From an uncultured Bacillota bacterium (GTDB lineage: Bacteria > Bacillota > Clostridia > Peptostreptococcales > Anaerovoracaceae): a DNA stretch of 10,329 bases. The translations under genes and the position numbers were made by a program. Each line of letters starts with the position of its first letter. Position 1 is the stretch's first letter. Location of the stretch: the NCBI GenBank assembly GCA_946408315.1, contig CAMJRV010000053.1, positions 1 through 10,329 on the forward strand. The letters are read 5' to 3'. Below, piece after piece: positions 7,652-10,329 of this stretch. The notes under the pieces were generated by a model that saw only the letters and a list, made by a program, of their open reading frames with translations, had not been told where the DNA came from and did not search any database.

Positions 7652-7710
7652 CTCTTCCTCCTGATCTATGTATTTAGCATTTCTTCACACCGGTTGACAT
7701 GAAAGTATGT

Positions 7711-8487
7711 TTAATTGCCCGTAAATTCCACCGGCCTTTTATTCAGGAAAGCCAGCATCCCCTTTTTCTGATCCTCTGTGGCAAAGCACATGGCGAACAA
7801 CTCGTTTTCCGTTGCAATCCCGTTATCCATATCAACATCCATGCCCCGATCGATGCAAGCCTTGGCATACTTTATTGCAACAGGCGCGTTCTTGATGATT
7901 TTATTCGCCAATTCATCTGTCGCACCCATCAGCTCACTCGGCTCCACCACCTTGTTCGCAAGGCCGATCTCAGCCGCTTCCTGTCCGCTGATTAGCTCGC
8001 CTGTAAAAATCAGTTCCTTTGCTCTGGCGATCCCGATTCGCCTCGGAAGTCTCTGCGTCCCGGAAAAACCGGGCATGATCCCAAGTCCTACCTCAGGCTG
8101 GCCGAACTTTGCCTTTGTGCTGGCGATGATCAGGTCGCAGGCCAGAGCCAATTCGCAGCCACCACCCAGCGCGAAGCCGTTCACAGCCGCGATTGTGGGA
8201 ACCTCCAGCTTTTCCAGCTTCCGAAAAATGGCGGAACCCCTTCTGCCCCAGGCTCTTCCTCCCTCTACATCAAAGGTGCTCTGAACTGCGATATCCGCCC
8301 CCGCCACAAAGGCTCTTCCCTCTCCTGTTATGATCAGAGCCCTGATCTCCTCATCCTTTATCACTTCATCCAGAGCCGCATCCAACTCATCCAGAACCTG
8401 CCGGTTCAAAGCGTTGAGCACCTCCGGCCTGTTGATCGTTATGACCGCTTTCTGATTTTCTTTCTTCAGGATAATATGATCTGCCAT
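7711..8487 (-). CDS. crt: Enoyl-CoA hydratase / crotonase
   Basis: Hydrates a 2-enoyl-CoA (probably crotonyl-CoA) to the 3-hydroxyacyl-CoA, or works in reverse. At 258 residues it has normal crotonase length. It shows the oxyanion-hole segment FVAGADI (60-66), the second oxyanion element in NGFALGGGCELALACD (103-118) with catalytic Glu112, and GQPEVGLGIMPGFSGTQRLPR (from 129) with the second catalytic Glu132. Both glutamates are present, so hydratase activity is expected rather than another crotonase-fold reaction. The ATG has GGAGG 8 bases upstream. It is the first gene of the operon, about 40 bases downstream of the predicted sigma-54 start site, and 59 bases precede the acyl-CoA dehydrogenase. 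In the GABA model it sends part of the crotonyl-CoA to 3-hydroxybutyryl-CoA and acetate; in a beta-alanine model it would act as 3-hydroxypropionyl-CoA dehydratase. Confidence 0.92.
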   Translation of the reverse strand: MADHIILKKENQKAVITINRPEVLNALNRQVLDELDAALDEVIKDEEIRALIITGEGRAFVAGADIAVQSTFDVEGGRAWGRRGSAIFRKLEKLEVPTIAAVNGFALGGGCELALACDLIIASTKAKFGQPEVGLGIMPGFSGTQRLPRRIGIARAKELIFTGELISGQEAAEIGLANKVVEPSELMGATDELANKIIKNAPVAIKYAKACIDRGMDVDMDNGIATENELFAMCFATEDQKKGMLAFLNKRPVEFTGN

Positions 8488-8537
8488 GCCATGTACCTCC
8501 CCATTAGCTCCTGTTTAACAAAACATAAATATATAAA

Positions 8538-8553
8538 AGCAAATAACGTGCCA
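8538..8553 (-). promoter_or_regulatory. Sigma-54 (-24/-12) promoter of the crt-bcd-etfBA-4hbD-gabT operon
   Basis: The minus strand reads TGGCACG-TTAT-TTGCT, which agrees at every defined position with the RpoN consensus TGGCACG-N4-TTGCW. Counting 12 bases on from the GC of the -12 box puts transcription start near 8527, leaving a leader of about 40 bases with a GGAGG site before the crt ATG. A sigma-54-dependent activator gene sits directly upstream in the same orientation, which supports the call. Confidence 0.92.
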
Positions 8554-8564
8554 ATCCCTTGCAG

Positions 8565-8612
8565 CAAAACAAAAGAACCCGAAACAGGTTGAAAACACTC
8601 AGTCTCGGGTTC
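8565..8612 (-). terminator. Intrinsic terminator behind the regulator gene
   Basis: Complementary arms GAACCCGA (8575-8582) and TCGGGTTC (8605-8612) form an 8-bp stem on the minus-strand RNA. It may extend by two pairs past a mismatch. The 22-base loop is longer than usual. The stem is followed on the minus strand by UUUUGUUUUG. It would end read-through from the regulator (stop at 8774) just before the sigma-54 promoter. On the plus strand no U-tract follows directly. Confidence 0.7.
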
Positions 8613-8678
8613 CTTTCACGAATCATTTATTCTTTTTTTACGGTCAGCTGGCCAGATTCTTCCGGACCGCCAATCAAC

Positions 8679-8755
8679 TTTGACTAGCTTTAAGATGCGA
8701 TCTTGTGAAATAACGGGTTTGCAAGCCTTTAGTCAGCTTTAGCTATCTAGTCAAA
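8679..8755. promoter_or_regulatory. Probable enhancer (upstream activator) sites for the sigma-54 regulator
   Basis: Clustered repeats: TTTGACTAG (8679-8687) and its exact complement CTAGTCAAA (8747-8755), a further TAGTCA (8730-8735), and the direct repeat AGCTTTA at 8686-8692 and 8735-8741. They lie about 150-230 bases upstream of the predicted start site, the normal range for enhancer-binding proteins, and directly behind the regulator gene. Binding by that regulator is inference. Confidence 0.55.
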
Positions 8756-8773
8756 ATCAACTAACGTTGAAAT

Positions 8774-10201
8774 TTATTCATAACGATAAGAGATGTAATC
8801 CGGTATATATTTTCTGAGTCTTCTTGCCGCGGTGGTCTGGCTGATTCCCAGGGCATTCCCCACGGCGACGCTTGTCTTATAGGTTTTGAATGCATTCACA
8901 AAGATGGTCTTTTCGTATTCCTCCATCATTTCCTCCAAGGAGCCGTCCGTTTCCGCCGGTTTCCTGTTTCTGCTGAAATCCATATCCTCAGGAAGGTCTT
9001 CCGCACCGATCACATTTTGCTTAGCCATGATCACAAGGCGTTCCACAAGATTTTCCACCTGACGGATATTCCCCGGCCAGCTTTGTTTTTCCAGCACATC
9101 GAATACTTTCGGCGAAAGGGAAATCCTCTTGCCGTACTTCTTGTTGAACTGTTCCAGAAAGCTCAGAACCAGCGCTCCGATATCTTCCGGCCGCTCCCTC
9201 AGCGGCTGGATCTGAATGGGGATCACATTCAGACGGTAATACAGGTCTTCCCGAAAAAGACCGCCTTTGATTTTCTTTTTCAAATCTCTGTTGGTAGCCG
9301 CGATGAGCCGAAAATCTACGTCGATCTTCTCCAGTCCTCCGATCCTTGTGATGACCTTCTCCTGGATGACCTGAAGCAGCTTGATCTGCATATTCAGAGG
9401 CAACTCTCCGATTTCATCCAGAAACAACGTGCCCCCTTTGGCAAGCTCGATTTTCCCGATCTTTCCCTTCGTGCTGGCTCCGGTAAACGAGCCCCTCTCA
9501 TAGCCAAATAATTCCGACTCGATCAGATTCTCGGGGATGGTGCCGCAGTTGATTTCGATAAACGGTCCTTCGACCCGGCCGCTTTTCTGATGTATGATTT
9601 TAGCGACCATGCTCTTCCCCACGCCGGTTTCACCAGTAATCAGCACGTTGGCGCTGGTATCCGCGATCTGCGATATCAGCTCACTGATATTTGTCATATG
9701 CCGGCTCTTGGTCACCAGTTCTTTATTGTTGATGTCCTTCATGTGAAGTTGATTGATCTCCGCGTTGTATTCGCTCATCAGCTCGGTAAGCCTGATATAT
9801 TTCTCATGAAGCGTGGTCATATTGGCGATGTCGATGGAGTTGAAGCTGATGACATATTGGATGCTGCCGGGATCGTCAAAGATCGGCACGCCGGTGGTCA
9901 GGATGCTTTCACCCAGCTTGTTTTTCTGCAGAATGGTAGCTTTGCGCCTTTTTTCCAGCACCACCGCTGTGACGGAAGGCTTGAATATGCCTTGATCTTC
10001 CAGACTGAATATCGATTTGCCGATCATATCTTCCTTAGATACGCCGTAATGTGTCTCATAAGAATCGCTTATTCTTATCACGATACCTTTGCCGTCTGTT
10101 AATGTGACATCGTTTTCATTGTCCATGACCTTGAATAAAATGTCCATCTTCTCTTTCTCGTATATTTCGCAGCGGTCGCATAATTTTTTATCGCATTCCA
10201 T
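8774..10201 (-). CDS. Sigma-54-dependent enhancer-binding transcriptional regulator (PAS, AAA+, TyrR-type HTH)
   Basis: Activator that binds upstream enhancers and uses ATP hydrolysis to open sigma-54 promoters. The 475-residue protein begins with a cysteine-rich stretch (C3, C8, C11), then a PAS-like sensor domain (about 26-125) and a linker helix (about 128-165). The AAA+ domain (about 165-395) has Walker A GETGVGKS (190-197), the sigma-54 contact loop GSFTGA (237-242), Walker B GGTLFLDE (256-263), arginine fingers in REDLYYR (317-323) and WPGNIRQVENL (375-385). A C-terminal TyrR-like helix-turn-helix follows (about 443-465). There is no phospho-acceptor receiver domain, so the PAS domain probably senses a ligand directly. 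The ATG at 10201 has AAAGGAG 11 bases upstream; an in-frame GTG at 10252 would add 17 residues of low-complexity basic sequence and is less likely. The likely target is the operon just downstream. Confidence 0.93.
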   Translation of the reverse strand: MECDKKLCDRCEIYEKEKMDILFKVMDNENDVTLTDGKGIVIRISDSYETHYGVSKEDMIGKSIFSLEDQGIFKPSVTAVVLEKRRKATILQKNKLGESILTTGVPIFDDPGSIQYVISFNSIDIANMTTLHEKYIRLTELMSEYNAEINQLHMKDINNKELVTKSRHMTNISELISQIADTSANVLITGETGVGKSMVAKIIHQKSGRVEGPFIEINCGTIPENLIESELFGYERGSFTGASTKGKIGKIELAKGGTLFLDEIGELPLNMQIKLLQVIQEKVITRIGGLEKIDVDFRLIAATNRDLKKKIKGGLFREDLYYRLNVIPIQIQPLRERPEDIGALVLSFLEQFNKKYGKRISLSPKVFDVLEKQSWPGNIRQVENLVERLVIMAKQNVIGAEDLPEDMDFSRNRKPAETDGSLEEMMEEYEKTIFVNAFKTYKTSVAVGNALGISQTTAARRLRKYIPDYISYRYE

Positions 10202-10212
10202 TCCTTTGGCAG

Positions 10213-10219
10213 CTCCTTT
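10213..10219 (-). promoter_or_regulatory. Ribosome binding site supporting the regulator start at 10201
   Basis: AAAGGAG lies 11 bases before the ATG, slightly long spacing. Nothing comparable precedes the in-frame GTG at 10252. Confidence 0.55.
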
Positions 10220-10282
10220 CTCTTTGAAAATTCTCCATCCCCGTCGCTGCACACACGGTGGGAAGATTCGTCACTCTTTCCA

Positions 10283-10329
10283 TCAGATTTCGTCGTCTGT
10301 TCCGGCCTCCGCCGCTTCCACGATACTTC
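10283..10329 (-). CDS. Possible C-terminal end of an upstream gene (partial, unidentified)
   Basis: One minus-strand frame enters from the right edge and reads SIVEAAEAGTDDEI followed by TGA (10283-10285). The acidic, alanine-rich ending looks like a plausible protein C-terminus, and the stop falls 81 bases before the regulator start. Another frame is also open over the same bases, so this is only a suggestion. No function can be assigned. Confidence 0.3.
   Translation of the reverse strand, partial: SIVEAAEAGTDDEI

Noticed and set aside
7652..7710. A possible internal promoter or hairpin between crt and the acyl-CoA dehydrogenase gene.
   Set aside because: I see only weak imperfect symmetry (TTCA...TGAA) and no -24/-12 or -35/-10 pair; it appears to be a simple intra-operon spacer.
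8477..8513. A 12-codon upstream reading frame (ATG GGG AGG TAC...) in the crt leader, overlapping the crt start.
   Set aside because: It follows an AGGAG only 3 bases away, is very short, and the crt ATG has its own well-spaced GGAGG. There is no codon pattern suggesting a regulatory leader peptide.
8549..8565. A plus-strand sigma-54-like TGCCA...TTGCA overlapping the minus-strand promoter.
   Set aside because: It lacks the invariant GG of the -24 box, and no gene lies downstream on the plus strand.
8641..8669. CGGTC...GACCG inverted repeat in the regulator-crt spacer as a second terminator.
   Set aside because: The arms are only 5 bp and no U-tract follows on either strand; the T-run at 8632-8639 precedes the stem on the plus strand, so it does not help.

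Overview
The window reads almost entirely from the minus strand and looks like a catabolic locus of an anaerobic, amino-acid-fermenting Bacillota (Clostridia). The reasons are strong AGGAGG-type ribosome sites, a ferredoxin-fused EtfA, a clostridial-type 4-hydroxybutyrate dehydrogenase, and a sigma-54 activator of the PAS/AAA+/TyrR-HTH kind. GABA fermenters of the Anaerovorax / 'Clostridium aminobutyricum' type would fit, but that placement is inference.

In transcription order (right to left): the last codons of an unidentified gene (10329-10283); a sigma-54 enhancer-binding regulator (10201-8774); and a control region (8773-8488) holding clustered TGACTA/TAGTCA repeats, an intrinsic terminator and a consensus -24/-12 sigma-54 promoter. 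A closely spaced six-gene operon follows: enoyl-CoA hydratase (crt), short-chain acyl-CoA dehydrogenase (bcd-like), etfB, etfA with an N-terminal 2x[4Fe-4S] domain, 4-hydroxybutyrate dehydrogenase (4hbD) and a class III aminotransferase (gabT-like). After a 127-base gap with a perfect 15-bp hairpin come an archaeal-type (class II) GAPDH and an archaeal-type phosphoglycerate kinase whose 3' end lies beyond base 1.

Working model: the aminotransferase converts an omega-amino acid (best guess GABA) to a semialdehyde and 4HbD reduces it to the hydroxy acid. CoA transfer and dehydration (AbfT/AbfD-like genes, not in the window) would give crotonyl-CoA. This is then either hydrated by crotonase towards acetate or reduced by the Bcd/EtfAB complex, probably with electron bifurcation to ferredoxin. 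The regulator immediately upstream very likely drives the operon from the sigma-54 promoter.

The most unusual parts are the archaeal-type gap-pgk pair behind a fermentation operon in a bacterial setting, possibly a gluconeogenic module for growth on amino acids, and the complete sigma-54 control unit. No mobile elements, CRISPR arrays, tRNAs or rRNAs were seen. No gene-free stretch exceeds 300 bases.
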